Positions 1-9,154 of a stretch of DNA of 64,000 nucleotides are shown piece by piece. The stretch spans positions 24,253 through 88,252 of the forward strand of contig NZ_JAUMZU010000011.1 of the NCBI RefSeq assembly GCF_030527965.1, read 5' to 3'. Position numbers and translations under genes: made by a program. Source of the DNA: Neisseria sp. (GTDB lineage Bacteria > Pseudomonadota > Gammaproteobacteria > Burkholderiales > Neisseriaceae). Every line of letters starts with the position of its first letter. The stretch's first letter is position 1. Under the pieces are notes generated by a model. That model was not told the DNA's origin and ran no database searches. It worked only from the letters and a program-made list of their open reading frames with translations.

Positions 1-426
1 AAAACCTTTTCAGCGAAACCGCATGAGGTTAAGCGCGAATGGTTTGTTATCGATGCAGAAGACAAAGTTCTGGGTCGTGTTGCAGCCGAAGTCGCTAGCC
101 GTTTGCGTGGCAAACATAAGCCGGAATATACCCCTCATGTTGATACAGGCGATTACATTATCGTTATCAATGCCGACAAACTGCGGGTTACCGGTGCGAA
201 ATTTGAAGACAAAAAATACTATCGCCATTCTGGCTTCCCCGGTGGTATTTACGAGCGTACTTTCCGCGAAATGCAAGAGCAGTTTCCGGGTCGCGCTTTG
301 GAAAAAGCCGTTAAAGGCATGTTGCCGAAAGGCCCTTTGGGTTACGCCATGATCAAAAAATTGAAAGTGTATGCCGGTGCAGAACATCAGCACGCAGCAC
401 AACAACCTAAAGTTTTGGAAATTTAA
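1..426 (+). CDS. rplM: 50S ribosomal protein L13, 5' end cut by window edge
   Basis: Assembly protein of the large ribosomal subunit. The frame is open from base 1 and reads [15 protein letters not shown], which is the known Neisseria L13 N-terminus without its initiator Met, so only the start codon and promoter lie outside the window. The conserved core is visible ([41 protein letters not shown]). The product is about 142 residues, normal for the family. rpsI follows 9 bases after the stop codon, the usual rplM-rpsI operon. An internal ATG at 103 is not the start, because family homology continues upstream of it. Confidence 0.97.
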   Translation, partial: KTFSAKPHEVKREWFVIDAEDKVLGRVAAEVASRLRGKHKPEYTPHVDTGDYIIVINADKLRVTGAKFEDKKYYRHSGFPGGIYERTFREMQEQFPGRALEKAVKGMLPKGPLGYAMIKKLKVYAGAEHQHAAQQPKVLEI

Positions 427-435
427 GGACACGAC

Positions 436-828
436 ATGAACGGTAAATATTACTATGGCACAGGCCGCCGGAAAAGTTCAGTGGCTCGTGTATTCCTGCA
501 AAAAGGTACCGGCCAGATTATCGTAAACGGCCGTCCGGTTGATGAATTCTTTGCTCGCGAAACCAGCCGCATGGTGGTTCGTCAGCCATTGGTTCTAACC
601 GAAAATGCAGAAGCTTTCGATATCAAAGTGAACGTTATCGGTGGTGGCGAAACCGGCCAATCTGGTGCGATCCGTCACGGTATTACCCGTGCTTTGATTG
701 ATTATGATGCTGCTTTGAAACCCGCTTTATCTCAAGCTGGCTTCGTAACTCGCGATGCCCGTGAAGTGGAACGTAAAAAAGCCGGTTTGCGCAAAGCCCG
801 CCGCGCCAAACAATTCTCCAAACGTTAA
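436..828 (+). CDS. rpsI: 30S ribosomal protein S9
   Basis: Small-subunit protein whose C-terminal tail reaches the P-site tRNA. The product is 130 residues, the normal length. It has the N-terminal [15 protein letters not shown] motif, the central [15 protein letters not shown] and the basic C-terminus ending [11 protein letters not shown]. The start ATG is preceded by AAGGACACGAC. It is co-transcribed with rplM and followed by a short GC-rich hairpin terminator at 861. Confidence 0.98.
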   Translation: MNGKYYYGTGRRKSSVARVFLQKGTGQIIVNGRPVDEFFARETSRMVVRQPLVLTENAEAFDIKVNVIGGGETGQSGAIRHGITRALIDYDAALKPALSQAGFVTRDAREVERKKAGLRKARRAKQFSKR

Positions 829-860
829 TTGTTTGGTTTTACAAAGCATTGATTCAGAAA

Positions 861-884
861 CCCGCTGTTATCAGCGGGTTTTCT
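861..884 (+). terminator. Rho-independent terminator after rplM-rpsI
   Basis: Stem CCCGCTG/CAGCGGG with a short loop, followed by TTTTCTT. It lies 32 bases after the rpsI stop codon. Unlike most terminators in this window it does not use the uptake sequence. Confidence 0.85.
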
Positions 885-1082
885 TATTGACGGAATATAT
901 GAATCAGACTAAATCAAATAGTACGCTTAGGCCGATTTTGCAACCGAATATACCTGTCTGAAACATTGTGCATGATTTAATCTTTATAATTTTTCAGATA
1001 ATAATATTAAATCGTATCATTTTCGGTTTCTATTTTGAGAAATCATCTTTGCAACACACGTTTTTATCAAGAAAGGAAAGAT

Positions 1083-1322
1083 ATGCTTTCTACCATTTTA
1101 GTTGGTTTCATTGTTGGTGTATTGGCTAAGTTATTCCACCCGGGAAAAGACAATCTGGGTTTGATTATGACGACGCTACTTGGCATTGCAGGTTCTATCT
1201 TGGCCGGTTGGATTGGGCAGGCCGCAGGCTTGTATCAAATGGGACAACCGGCAGGTTGGATTGCTTCGACGATTGCTGCGGTTGTTATTCTCATTATTTA
1301 TACGCGGATTGTTAAAAAGTAA
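1083..1322 (+). CDS. GlsB/YeaQ/YmgE-family small membrane protein
   Basis: A 79-residue inner-membrane protein of the transglycosylase-associated / GlsB family, often linked to stress responses in other bacteria (family knowledge; role here unknown). Three hydrophobic segments are visible at about residues 2-18, 27-45 and 57-75, with glycine-rich turns such as LLGIAGSILAGWIG. A 95-codon frame extends upstream, but the ATG at 1083 is preceded by AAGAAAGGAAAG at good spacing and matches the family length. It stands alone between two terminators. Confidence 0.85.
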   Translation: MLSTILVGFIVGVLAKLFHPGKDNLGLIMTTLLGIAGSILAGWIGQAAGLYQMGQPAGWIASTIAAVVILIIYTRIVKK

Positions 1323-1340
1323 ACCGCTTATTCAAATTAC

Positions 1341-1389
1341 ATCATAATAAATGCCTGTCTGAATTTTTCAGACAGGCATTTATTATGAT
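1341..1389. terminator. Extended DUS inverted repeat, bidirectional terminator
   Basis: Two 23-base arms (1341-1363 and 1367-1389) form a near-perfect palindrome around ATGCCTGTCTGAA and its complement. It separates the GlsB-like gene from the convergent fdn operon and can end transcription from both sides. The symmetry extends 10 bases beyond the uptake sequence. Confidence 0.85.
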
Positions 1390-1411
1390 GCTTCCGAAGA
1401 AAGGAGGCTGA

Positions 1412-2056
1412 TTATTTGCTGTTTTCTTTTTCCATCGAACGATTTTTTTCTATGATTTCCCGATACCAGCGAGGATGGTGTTTTTTGGCCCATGTTTGAG
1501 TGACAACGCCTTCCACCATGGCACGAATGGTGCCTTTTACCCAGAAAGCCGCATAAACATGCACGATAATGCCGGCAATCAAAATCAGCGCAGCCCAAGC
1601 GTGGAACAATAAGGCCAAGCGGATGATCGGGATGGGAAACAGCGCGGCGATATAAGGGCGCCAAGCGATGAAGCCTGTGCACAATAAAACCATCATACAA
1701 CCTGTCATGAGCCAAAACATACCTTTCTGGCCGCCGTTATATTTTCCGATATCGCCGACTTCGTGACCTTTCAGCACCGAACCCACTGATTTCATCCATT
1801 TGATATCTTCTTTATCGACAAAGTTGTATTTCCAATAGCGGAAAAACTGTACAAAAAAGCCGAGAAACATAACAACGCCCACAAAAGGATGAATAATCCT
1901 TGCTAATTGAGGCGTGCCGAATACGCCGGTTAACCAGAAAAAAGCGGGGTAGAAAAATGCCAATCCTGAAATGGCCAACAGAGTGAAGCAGACAGCAACA
2001 ATCCAGTGGTTTATGCGTTCGCTGCGCGTGTAGCGCTGAATCAGTTTTTCTTTCAT
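1412..2056 (-). CDS. fdnI: Formate dehydrogenase-N gamma subunit (cytochrome b556)
   Basis: Membrane subunit that takes electrons from the beta subunit, carries two b hemes and reduces quinone. The product is 214 residues, close to E. coli FdnI. Four hydrophobic segments are visible, with histidines at typical heme positions (ERINHWIVAVCFTLLAISG, IIHPFVGVVMFLGF, LLFHAWAALILIAGIIVHVY). Its ATG overlaps the beta-subunit stop codon by one base (TAATG), so the two are probably translationally coupled. It is the last gene of the operon and ends at the palindrome at 1341-1389. Confidence 0.93.
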   Translation of the reverse strand: MKEKLIQRYTRSERINHWIVAVCFTLLAISGLAFFYPAFFWLTGVFGTPQLARIIHPFVGVVMFLGFFVQFFRYWKYNFVDKEDIKWMKSVGSVLKGHEVGDIGKYNGGQKGMFWLMTGCMMVLLCTGFIAWRPYIAALFPIPIIRLALLFHAWAALILIAGIIVHVYAAFWVKGTIRAMVEGVVTQTWAKKHHPRWYREIIEKNRSMEKENSK

Positions 2057-2970
2057 TATGCATCCTCCTCGCCGTGCAGGGTTTTGCCGTCTTTACCGAT
2101 GACTTCCGGCGCATCTTCTTCCGCTTTGCTCGGGCCGACGGTGATGTAGTGGAAGAAACCGGTTAAGGTAGCGGCGGCGATGCCGATGGTAGCCAGCGGT
2201 TTCAAAAAGCCTTTCCATAGTTTCACTGCGGTGCTGATGGAAGGATTGCTTGGCAAGCCGTGATATAGCTCCGGCTTGTCTGCATGGTGAAGCACATACA
2301 TCACATGAGTGCCGCCAACGCCTTCCGGGTCGTATAGGCCGGCGTTTTTGAAACCGCGATTGTTCAGGTCTTTGATGCGTTCCTGTGCCACTTGTTTCAT
2401 CTCGGCTTTTGCCCCGAATTGGATGGCGCCGGTAGGGCAGGTTTTAACGCAGGCAGGCTCTTGTCCTACGGAAACCCGATCGGAGCAGAGCGTGCATTTA
2501 TAGGCGCGGTTGTCTTCTTTGTTTAGACGCGGAATGTTGAATGGGCAACCGGAAATGCAATAGCCGCAACCGATGCAGTTTTCTTCGTGAAAATCAACAA
2601 TGCCGTTGTGATATTGAATGATTGCGCCGGGGGAAGGACAGGCTTTCAAGCAGCCGGGGTCGGAGCAGTGCATGCAGCCGTCTTTGCGAATCAGCCACTC
2701 TAGCTTGCCGTTTTCCTCCACTTCGCTAAAGCGCATAACCGTCCAACTTTTGGCAGACAGGTCGATAGGGTTGTCATATACGCCGTGATTGGTGCCGATT
2801 TCATCGCGTATGTCGTTCCATTCAGAGCAGGCGACTTGGCAGGCTTTACAGCCTATGCAGGTGGTCACGTCGATTAATTTGGCTATTTCCGTCGGCCGGC
2901 GCACTCCGGGAGGCGGCGTTACTTCGGAGGTGGCAGAACGGCGTTTGATGTCTAGAGATTGCAGTGCCAT
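2056..2970 (-). CDS. fdnH: Formate dehydrogenase-N beta subunit, four [4Fe-4S] ferredoxin
   Basis: Periplasm-facing electron-transfer subunit between the molybdenum alpha subunit and cytochrome b. The 304-residue product has four cysteine clusters: [44 protein letters not shown] and [23 protein letters not shown]-terminal transmembrane helix follows (about residues 255-275, [17 protein letters not shown]), the usual anchor of FdnH/FdoH. It lies 12 bases downstream of the alpha gene and overlaps fdnI by one base. I see no defect in this gene, so if the alpha gene is dead the loss would be recent. Confidence 0.95.
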   Translation of the reverse strand: MALQSLDIKRRSATSEVTPPPGVRRPTEIAKLIDVTTCIGCKACQVACSEWNDIRDEIGTNHGVYDNPIDLSAKSWTVMRFSEVEENGKLEWLIRKDGCMHCSDPGCLKACPSPGAIIQYHNGIVDFHEENCIGCGYCISGCPFNIPRLNKEDNRAYKCTLCSDRVSVGQEPACVKTCPTGAIQFGAKAEMKQVAQERIKDLNNRGFKNAGLYDPEGVGGTHVMYVLHHADKPELYHGLPSNPSISTAVKLWKGFLKPLATIGIAAATLTGFFHYITVGPSKAEEDAPEVIGKDGKTLHGEEDA

Positions 2971-2982
2971 GGTTTCCGTTCC

Positions 2983-5900
2983 TTATGCTTTTTCGATGTT
3001 GACCAAGAAGGTTTTATATTCGGGCGTTTGCGTATTGCAGTCGCCGACAAACGGAGTGAGCGAGTTCACCAGAAACTGTTGCCGTTCGGCCACGTTGACC
3101 CATCCGCCATGCAGCGGAATGCCTACCTGATGCACGGTACGATTGTTGATGGTTAAGGGAACGACGCGTTTGGTAACCACTGCTTTTGCCTTAATCCATG
3201 CGCGTTTCGAGGTGACTTTAACCCAGTCGCCTTTTTGGATGCCTTTCTCTTTAGCCAACTCTTCGCTGATTTCGACGAATTGCTCGGGTTGGGCAATCAT
3301 CAAAAGTTTTACCGATTTGGTCCAGAATTGGAAATGTTCTGTCAGGCGGTAAGTGGTGCCGACATAAGGGAAATCCTCGTGTGTACCGATGCGGTCTTTG
3401 ACACTGTCGAACAAACGCATGGCAGGAGCTTGTATCACTTTAGGATGCAGCGGATTGGTGCCGATTGGTGATTCCAAGGGCTCGTAGTGTTCGGGGAACG
3501 GGCCGTCGACCAATTTTCTCTGACAGAATAAGCGGCCTACGCCTTCTTCGTTCATGATAAAAGGATTCATGCCGGAATCGGGTGCGGCATCGGCTTTGAA
3601 GTCGGGTACGTCTGCGCCAACCCATTTTGCGCCGTCCCATTTGATTAATTCCCGATGCGGATCCCAAGGTTTGCCGGTGGGATCGCATGATGCACGGTTG
3701 TAGAGGATGCGGCGGTTGGCCGGCCATGCCCATGCCCATTTCGGGGTGTTACCGAGGCCTGAATCGGTGTTATCGCGGCGATCCATCTGATTGCCTTGTT
3801 GCGTCCACGAACCTGAGAAAATCCACGTGGCGCATGCGGTGGAGCCGTCATCGCGCAATTGGGCGAAACCATCGAGCAATTCTCCTTTTTTACGGATAAC
3901 GTTGCCGTCTTGGTCTTTGATGTCTGCAAGTGCGTAGCCGTTCGATTCTTTCGCCATCTCTTCCGGTGTAGGCGCATTGGGTTTGGCATACTTCCATGAC
4001 AATTTTGTAATCGGCTCGGGTGCGGTGCCGCCTTCTTTCTCGTACATTTCTTTAAGCAGCAGATGCAGTTCGCCCAAGATATCCAAATCGGGCATGGCCT
4101 CGCCGGGTGGCTCGGCGCCGGGATGGTGCCATTGCAACCAACGGGAAGAATTCACAATCGAGCCGGATTCTTCTGCAAAGCAGGGTGTCGGCAAGCGGAA
4201 TACTTCGGTTTGGATTTTGGATGGATCGACATCATGAGCATCGCCGTGGTTTTGCCAGAAGGTGGCCGTTTCGGTGCTCAACGGATCCATCACCACCATG
4301 AATTTCAATTTGGAGAAGGCTTCGGTTACGCGGTGGGCGTCGGGAAAAGAGCCTTGTGCATTGAAGCCTTGTACCAACAGGCCGTTGACTTTGCCTTGGT
4401 ACATTAATTCGACCAATTGCAAAATGTCGTACATTTTGTCCCATTTGGGCAGCCAGTCGTAGCCCCAATTGTTTTCCTTAGTGGCATTGTCTCCGTACAT
4501 CCATTTGAGGAAACTCACTAAGAATGCCGGCGTGTTGCTCCAATAGTTAAGCTGGCCGGGCTGCAGGGCTTTGGGCGTTTGTTTGGCCAGATAGTCGGAA
4601 AATGTAGGATGGCGCTCTTCGTTTGGTAAGACCAAATAACCCGGCAACATGGTTGAAAGCAGGCCCAAATCAGACAGGCCTTGGATGTTGGAATGGCCCC
4701 GCAATGCATTAACGCCGCCGCCGGACATGCCAATATTGCCCAGTAAGAGTTGTACCATCGCCATGGTACGGATCACTTGGCTGCCAGTGGTGTGTTGCGT
4801 CCAGCCCAGAGCATACAGAATGGTGCCGGCTTTATTGGGTGCGGCCATTTCTCCTCATGCGCGGGCTACTTTCAGAAAATCTTCTTTCGGCGTGCCGCAA
4901 AGGGTGTTCATCATGTCGAGCGTGTAGCGCGAATAATGTTTTTTCAGCATTTGCCACACGCTGCGCGGGTGTTGCAGCGTCGGATCGGTTTTGGCGTAGC
5001 CGTTGGCATCCAGTTCGTAAAACCAAGTTTCGTTATCGTATTTTTTCTTGTCTTCGTTATAACCGGAGAACATGCCTTCGTCGAAGTCGAAGCCCTCCGA
5101 CACGATAAAGCTTGCGTTGGTATAGGCTTTAACGTATTCCCATTGGATTTTATCGTTTTCGATGAGCCAGTTGATCAATGCGCCGAGGAAGGCGATGTCG
5201 CTACCCGAGCGGATGGGCGCATAAAAGTCAGCGACGGAAGCCGTGCGGTTGAAACGCGGGTCGACGACGAATAATTTGGTGCCTTTTTTCTTTTTGGCTT
5301 CGATAACCCATTTGAAACCGACCGGATGGGCTTCGGCGGCGTTTCCGCCCATAACCATGATGAAATCGGCGTGTTGGATGTCGACGAAAGTATTGGTCAT
5401 GGCGCCTCGGCCGAAAGTAGAGGCGAGCGCGGATACGGTTGGGCCGTGACAGACGCGGGCTTGGGCGTCGGTGGCGACGATGCCCAGCGAGCGCATCCAT
5501 TTTTGAGTCAGAATGCCGGTTTCATTGGAAGAGGCTGAGGCGGTCAGCATGCCCAGAGAGGGCAGGCGGTGCACGGGAACGCCTTGTTCGTTGTGTACGA
5601 TCAAGTTTGCATCACGGTCGGTTTTGATGTGTCTGGCGATACGGGTTAAGGCTTCGTGCCACGAGATGCGCTTCCATTCGTTGGTACCGGGTTCGCGTAC
5701 TTCGGGATACTGGAGGCGGTTGGGGCTATTGACGAAGTCGACCAATGAAGCGCCTTTGGGGCATAGGGAACCGCGGCTGACTGGATGGTCGGGGTCACCT
5801 TCGATATGGAAAATTTTCTTTTTCGCGTTTTTGGCACCGTCGCCTAAGCTATAAAGCAGCGTGCCGCAGCCGACCGAGCAGTAGGTGCAATTGTTGCGTG

Positions 5901-6036
5901 TTTCGGTAGCGCGGAGCAGCTTGTATTGGCGTACTTCGGCAAAGGCGCTGGCGGGCAGCATGCCCATTACGGCGAGGCCGGACGCACCTGCGCCAGCCGC
6001 AGTTACTTTGAAAAACTGCCGTCTTGTGACTTTCAT
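2983..6036 (-). CDS. fdnG: Formate dehydrogenase-N alpha subunit, Cys type, interrupted by in-frame TGA at codon 394
   Basis: Catalytic molybdopterin subunit oxidising formate in the periplasm. It begins with a Tat signal (RRQFFK, cleavage near ASAFA). A [4Fe-4S] site follows (C50, C53, C57, C92). Cys196 in ARVCHGPTV sits exactly at the selenocysteine position of E. coli FdnG. The first 393 codons (4858-6036) end in TGA (4855-4857). Two codons later ATG (4846-4848) opens the remaining 621 residues to the normal C-terminus at 2983. Read through, the protein would be 1017 residues, matching the family. The TGA falls where E. coli has a leucine (DFLKV....APN), not at the active site. It could be a nonsense mutation, sequencing error, recoding, or two coupled polypeptides (GAGGAG lies just before the second ATG). 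Upstream AAGGAA supports the 6036 start. Confidence 0.85.
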
Positions 6037-6244
6037 GGTTGTGTTCCTTAAGCTTATTCAGCGGTATTTTTATTATTGGTTTTGTGCGGTATGGTTTGTT
6101 ACCGCTCCGGCCTTTTCGGCTCTGGTTGTTCAGAACTTATTACATGTGATTACAGAATGGAATAGTTTAATTCATTTGAGGGTCAATAGTCTATTTTTAT
6201 TTGAAATGGTATTTTTTTGAGAATAATTATTACTTCGTTAATGA
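6037..6244. other. AT-rich leader of the fdn operon
   Basis: Non-coding DNA upstream of fdnG. Apart from the ribosome site AAGGAA I see no clear regulator box. A TTGAGGGTCAA element near 6177 has the wrong spacing for an FNR site. The gap to lrp (332 bases in all) also holds the DUS palindrome at 6245 and about 85 featureless bases after it. Confidence 0.5.
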
Positions 6245-6282
6245 AAATGCCTGTCTGAAAAAATTTTTTCAGACAGGCATTT
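6245..6282. terminator. DUS palindrome terminator between fdnG and lrp
   Basis: A perfect 19-base-arm palindrome of AAATGCCTGTCTGAAAAAA and its complement with no unpaired loop in the DNA. It lies 86 bases beyond the lrp stop codon on the minus strand, so it most likely terminates lrp transcripts. Confidence 0.8.
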
Positions 6283-6368
6283 AGCGCTGATTCAGGGTTT
6301 ACACTGTGCTAGTAGCAATCACTGCGGCAGTTGTTTCGATCAAAACAGTGTATCAAAAGTAAAACGCT

Positions 6369-6854
6369 TTAGTCTTTTTGCAAGTGGCTTAATGGCAGCG
6401 CTGTGGTTTTTTTAATTTCTTTCAAAACGAAACTCGATTGTGCGTCTTGCACTCCGGGATGAGAAAGCAAGGTGTCGAGCACAAAATGCGAGAATGCGTT
6501 CATATCGGTGAAAAAGGTATGCAGCAAGTAATCGGTTTCGCCGGTTAGCGCAAAGCAACTCAACACTTCCGGCCAGCTTTGCACTGAAGCGGCGAAGTTA
6601 TCGCGTGCTTCGCTGGCTTTGTTAATCGAGACACGGATGAAAGCTTGCAACCCGAGCTGCACCGCTACGGGCGACAACAGCGCTGCGTATTGACGGATGA
6701 TGCCGGCATCTTCAAGTTGTTTGAGGCGGCGTAGACAAGGTGAGGGAGAAAGGGCAACGCGCTCTGAAAGCTCTACGTTGGTCAAGCGCCCGTTTTCCTG
6801 CAAAACTTGTAATATTTTAAGATCGGTTTTATCAAGCGTGATGGTTTGTGCCAT
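6369..6854 (-). CDS. lrp: Lrp/AsnC-family transcriptional regulator
   Basis: Leucine-responsive-type feast/famine regulator, 161 residues. The N-terminal winged helix-turn-helix covers about residues 7-60 (LDKTDLKILQVLQENGR, SERVALSPSPCLRRLKQLE). The RAM ligand-binding domain follows, with the family signature SCFALTGETDYLL. A longer frame reaches 6923, but the ATG at 6854 has AGGATGAAACT upstream and gives the family N-terminus. It is divergent from the riboswitch-controlled gcvT gene. In E. coli Lrp activates the gcv operon, so local regulation is plausible but not shown. Confidence 0.9.
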   Translation of the reverse strand: MAQTITLDKTDLKILQVLQENGRLTNVELSERVALSPSPCLRRLKQLEDAGIIRQYAALLSPVAVQLGLQAFIRVSINKASEARDNFAASVQSWPEVLSCFALTGETDYLLHTFFTDMNAFSHFVLDTLLSHPGVQDAQSSFVLKEIKKTTALPLSHLQKD

Positions 6855-6894
6855 AGTTTCATCCTTTTTTCTTTTGGTAGAGAGTGTAAGGTTG

Positions 6895-6923
6895 ACTATA
6901 TGATAATTTTTTTTAACGCACAA
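6895..6923 (-). promoter_or_regulatory. Candidate lrp promoter
   Basis: On the minus strand, TTGTGC (6918-6923) lies 17 bases from TATAGT (6895-6900). It sits about 40 bases upstream of the lrp start codon. The -35 matches only four of six consensus bases, so this is tentative. Confidence 0.4.
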
Positions 6924-7047
6924 TAGTTTAAAAAAAATTTTTTTTTAAAATTATATGGTTTCCCTTTGATGAATCGGATACAAACTGCTTGTCGGGTGTT
7001 AAGGAGAAAACGGTATGGCGTATTCAAGCGCTTTTTGCAGGAAAACC

Positions 7048-7076
7048 TTGCCTGCTGGTGGGATTCCCGCCATAAT
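7048..7076 (+). promoter_or_regulatory. Sigma-70 promoter for the riboswitch-gcvT transcript
   Basis: TTGCCT (7048-7053), a 17-base spacer, then CATAAT (7071-7076). The predicted start falls at about 7083, exactly where the glycine riboswitch begins. Confidence 0.65.
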
Positions 7077-7082
7077 CTAAAG

Positions 7083-7257
7083 GTGTGCAGGAGAGTGTTA
7101 CCGCTGATTACATGTAACCGCCGAAGGCGCAGAAACCCTTAAATCGCTCAGGCAAAAGGACTGTACACGTTTAAAATATCTGGAGAGCGGCGCGGCTGCG
7201 CCCACCGAAGGGGAAAAGACGGTTTCGTCGAAAATCTCAGGTTCAAGGACAGATAGG
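7083..7257 (+). ncRNA. Tandem glycine riboswitch upstream of gcvT
   Basis: Two consecutive gcvT-type aptamers can be read. The first (about 7083-7169) has GTGCAGGAGAGTG, the core ACCGCCGAAGGCGC and the closing GGCAAAAGGACTGTAC. The second (about 7176-7257) has ATCTGGAGAGCG, the core CCCACCGAAGGGG and CAGGTTCAAGGACAGAT. This is the classic two-aptamer glycine sensor of gcv operons. About 50 bases separate it from the gcvT start. I see no strong poly-U terminator in that gap, so control of translation initiation looks more likely than termination (inference). Glycine should turn the gene on, as in other gcv riboswitches. Confidence 0.93.
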
Positions 7258-7305
7258 GTCGCGTATGCACGTGCAACGCCATCCTTAATCTATGGAGAAT
7301 CGAGA

Positions 7306-8406
7306 ATGACTGCCTTGAAGACCACCCCGTTCAACCAAGCCCATAAAGCAGCCAACGGCAAACTGATTGATTTTGCCGGCTGGGAGCTTCCCATCCACTA
7401 CGGTTCGCAAATTCAGGAACATGAAGCCGTACGCACCGATGCCGGCATGTTCGACGTATCTCATATGCTGGTAACCGATGTTACCGGAGCGCAAGCCAAA
7501 GCATTTTTCCGCAAACTGATCGCCAATGATGTCAACAAACTCGGTTTTACCGGTAAAGCCTTGTATTCTGCCATGCTCAACGATAACGGCGGCGTGATTG
7601 ACGATTTGATCGTTTACCGCACGAACGAAGCTGAAACCAATTACCGTATTGTTTCCAACGGCGCGACCCGAGAGAAAGATTCTGCCCAATTTGCCAAAAT
7701 CGGCGCTGAATTCGGCATCAAACTGACTCCGCGTTACGATTTGGCCATGTTGGCCGTTCAAGGCCCCAAGGCTGTTGAGAAGCTGTTGAAAGTGAAGCCT
7801 GAATGGGCGGAAACGGTTAATAATTTGGCGGTATTTCAAGGCGCAGACTTGGGGAACGACTGGTTTGTCGCACGCACCGGTTATACCGGCGAAGAAGGCG
7901 TGGAAGTGATTCTGCCGGGCGCGGAGGCCAATGCGTTTTTTACTGCTTTACGCGAAGCCGGCGTGCAGCCTTGCGGCCTTGGTGCGCGAGATACCTTGCG
8001 TATGGAAGCCGGCATGAACCTTTATGGTAATGATATGGACGATAACGTCAGCCCGCTTGAAGCCGGTATGGCTTGGACGGTGGATTTGAAAGACGAAGCC
8101 CGTGATTTTGTCGGCAAAGCCGCTTTATTGGCGTTGAAAGCGAAGGGTGTGGCCGTCAAACAAGTCGGTTTGCTGCTTGAGAAAGGCGGGGTTTTGCGCG
8201 ACCATATGGAAGTGATTACGGACGCTGGCAAAGGCGTGACGACCAGCGGCGTATTTTCGCCAAGTTTGAAACAATCCATCGCCATTGCCCGCGTGCCTAA
8301 AGCTTTTGAAGGCGCTGCGGCAAAAGTGGTGATACGTGGCAAAGAAGTTGATGTGCGCGTGTTGAAGCTGCCGTTTGTGCGGAACGGTAAAAAGCAATTC
8401 GATTGA
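7306..8406 (+). CDS. gcvT: Glycine cleavage system T protein (aminomethyltransferase)
   Basis: Transfers the methylene group from aminomethyl-lipoyl H protein to tetrahydrofolate, releasing ammonia. The product is 366 residues, the family length. Visible blocks include the N-terminal [21 protein letters not shown], the folate-site region [14 protein letters not shown] and the [18 protein letters not shown] motif. The start ATG follows TATGGAGAATCGAGA. It is controlled by the tandem glycine riboswitch and followed 281 bases later by gcvH. gcvP is not in the window. Confidence 0.97.
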   Translation: MTALKTTPFNQAHKAANGKLIDFAGWELPIHYGSQIQEHEAVRTDAGMFDVSHMLVTDVTGAQAKAFFRKLIANDVNKLGFTGKALYSAMLNDNGGVIDDLIVYRTNEAETNYRIVSNGATREKDSAQFAKIGAEFGIKLTPRYDLAMLAVQGPKAVEKLLKVKPEWAETVNNLAVFQGADLGNDWFVARTGYTGEEGVEVILPGAEANAFFTALREAGVQPCGLGARDTLRMEAGMNLYGNDMDDNVSPLEAGMAWTVDLKDEARDFVGKAALLALKAKGVAVKQVGLLLEKGGVLRDHMEVITDAGKGVTTSGVFSPSLKQSIAIARVPKAFEGAAAKVVIRGKEVDVRVLKLPFVRNGKKQFD

Positions 8407-8423
8407 TTAACGCGGTTTTTATT

Positions 8424-8465
8424 TTTCAGACAGGCATTCTCCCAGGCATCGATGCCTGCCTGAAA
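8424..8465. repeat. Degenerate DUS inverted pair after gcvT
   Basis: Arms TTTCAGACAGGCAT and ATGCCTGCCTGAAA differ by one base and enclose a loop that itself contains AGGCATCGATGCCT. It probably acts as a terminator or attenuator between gcvT and gcvH. A further single reversed DUS lies at about 8588-8600. Otherwise the 281-base gcvT-gcvH gap shows nothing I recognise. Confidence 0.65.
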
Positions 8466-8687
8466 CTGATTCCGATTTGATAAAATTTTGCAGAAACCAA
8501 AGCAATGTGAGAATATCAAAATGTTTACGGTATAAGCACTTGCTTCGTATTTCTCAAACTGAGTTTACCCGAAAGAGGCCCGATTGGTTCAGACAGGCAT
8601 TCCGATTCGGCATCTGTTTCGGGATGATTAACCTGTTTCAATATTGAGGGCCGCCGCCCCATTCCCCAACCCAATGGAGACCAAACC

Positions 8688-9071
8688 ATGAGCAATATTC
8701 CAGCCGAATTAAAATATGTATCCAGCCACGAATGGCTTCGCCTTGAAGATGACGGTACCGTAACCGTCGGCATTACTGAACACGCGCAAGAATTGTTGGG
8801 AGACATCGTTTTTGTCGAGCTGCCCGAAGTGGGTGCCAGCTTGGTGGCCGAGGAGCAGGCCGGCGTGGTGGAATCGGTGAAAGCGGCTTCCGATGTATAC
8901 GCGCCGATTGCCGGCGAGGTGGTGGCAGTGAACCAAGCATTGGCCGACGCTCCGGAAATGGCCAACAGCGAGCCTTACGGTGAGGGTTGGTTTTTCCGAA
9001 TCAAACCGGCCAACGCCGCCGACCTCGACAGCTTGCTGACTGCGGAGCAATACGCAGAAGAAATTGGTTAA
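8688..9071 (+). CDS. gcvH: Glycine cleavage system H protein (lipoyl carrier)
   Basis: Lipoylated carrier shuttling the aminomethyl group between the P, T and L proteins. The product is 127 residues, the usual length. The lipoylation lysine lies in [18 protein letters not shown], and the N-terminal [20 protein letters not shown] block is typical. The start ATG has GGAG upstream (AATGGAGACCAAACC). It ends at a DUS terminator. Confidence 0.97.
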   Translation: MSNIPAELKYVSSHEWLRLEDDGTVTVGITEHAQELLGDIVFVELPEVGASLVAEEQAGVVESVKAASDVYAPIAGEVVAVNQALADAPEMANSEPYGEGWFFRIKPANAADLDSLLTAEQYAEEIG

Positions 9072-9089
9072 CTTATCGCCTTAATATTA

Positions 9090-9127
9090 AAAAAGCCTGT
9101 CTGAAAATGTTTTCAGACAGGCTTTTT
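9090..9127. terminator. DUS terminator between gcvH and the convergent lipoprotein gene
   Basis: 18-base arms AAAAAGCCTGTCTGAAAA / TTTTCAGACAGGCTTTTT with a two-base loop. The A and T runs on the two sides make it a bidirectional intrinsic terminator. Confidence 0.88.
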
Positions 9128-9154
9128 AGTTTTGCGGTTTTTCTTCCGTTCGGC

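Noticed and set aside
4795..4857. A SECIS element after the fdnG TGA
   Set aside because: Only a weak GCCG/CGGC pairing with a long loop follows the TGA, and the residue is not the catalytic position. Not convincing as selenocysteine recoding.
6170..6190. FNR box upstream of fdnG
   Set aside because: TTGAGGGTCAA has a three-base centre, whereas FNR sites are TTGAT-N4-ATCAA.
7285..7839. 184-codon minus-strand frame over the start of gcvT
   Set aside because: Shadow of gcvT; the riboswitch and T-protein motifs fix the real gene on the plus strand.
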